Below, in pieces: positions 34,622-34,708 of a stretch of 34,708 nt of DNA. How positions within the stretch are numbered: the first letter of the stretch is position 1; every line of letters starts with the position of its first letter. The position numbers and the translations under genes were made by a program. The notes below the pieces were generated by a model that saw nothing but the letters and a program-made list of their open reading frames with translations, was not told the origin of the DNA and made no database searches. The stretch is from Pseudomonadota bacterium. GTDB lineage: Bacteria > Pseudomonadota > Alphaproteobacteria > JACQOE01. The stretch covers positions 1 to 34,708 of the forward strand of contig JACQOE010000061.1 of the NCBI GenBank assembly GCA_016202695.1, in the 5' to 3' direction.

Positions 34622-34648
34622 CGGCGCGCCGATCCGCAAGGCGCGCCG
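34622..34648. repeat. inverted repeat CGGCGCGCC-N9-GGCGCGCCG
   Basis: A perfect nine-base-pair stem with a nine-base loop, 39 bases after the subunit IV stop. Without a T run it could be a Rho-independent-like stall, a REP-type element or a protein site. The sequence around it to the window end is rich in further short GC palindromes and shows no gene. Confidence 0.5.
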
Positions 34649-34708
34649 CGACGGGCGATGCCGGGGCATCGGCCGAGCGGCGCAACGCCGCGGGCGCCCG
34701 CCGGGCCG

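Overview
The window is very GC-rich chromosomal DNA of an alphaproteobacterium, most like a Rhodospirillales-type genome. Pointers are the end of a 5-aminolevulinate synthase gene (C4 haem route), an HdaA-type DnaA-like regulator, an EipB-family envelope protein, a 44-residue aa3-oxidase subunit IV and the block histone-deacetylase-like / xseB / ispA / dxs / tlyA. The species call is inference from gene content and order. I see no rRNA, tRNA, CRISPR array, insertion sequence, phage gene or integration site; nearly everything is housekeeping.

Layout. 1-3210: hemA 3' end, a PadR-like regulator, an SDR oxidoreductase, a SRAP (abasic-site crosslinking) protein and a tandem universal stress protein. 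3387-9213 (minus): an operon of RND adaptor, RND pump and a fused APH-like kinase/P-loop ATPase. 9329-9879 (plus, divergent): a persulfide-type ArsR repressor and a YgaP-like DUF2892 membrane protein. 9903-13385: pdxH, a glycine-zipper lipoprotein, fabI and aroC. 13392-18614 (minus): tlyA, dxs, ispA, xseB, an HDAC-like amidohydrolase and tusA. 18800-21980: a second persulfide-type ArsR, a ROK sugar kinase, eipB on the other strand and a GGDEF protein behind a sigma-54-like promoter. 22173-25282: aspS and, divergently, RNase D. 25306-32549 (minus): DUF2066 protein, CDP-alcohol phosphatidyltransferase, PerM-like permease, hdaA, ppk1, ppx; four of the five junctions are tight or overlap. 32633-34582: purM, purN and a small aa3-oxidase subunit IV.

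How the genes work together. dxs and ispA supply isoprenoid precursors. ppk1 and ppx make and break polyphosphate. purM and purN are adjacent steps of purine synthesis. The most interesting theme is sulfur sensing. Both ArsR proteins keep two cysteines exactly 66 residues apart, the spacing of the persulfide sensors SqrR and BigR. One is divergent from an RND pump and followed by a YgaP-like membrane domain; the other is divergent from tusA, a sulfur-carrier gene. This suggests that reactive sulfur controls both the pump and sulfur relay here.

Other points for a second look: purM has no ATG, GTG or TTG start in its frame, and a one-base change would restore a GTG start; a near-perfect sigma-54 promoter lies ahead of the GGDEF gene; the first arsR and rnd both look leaderless.
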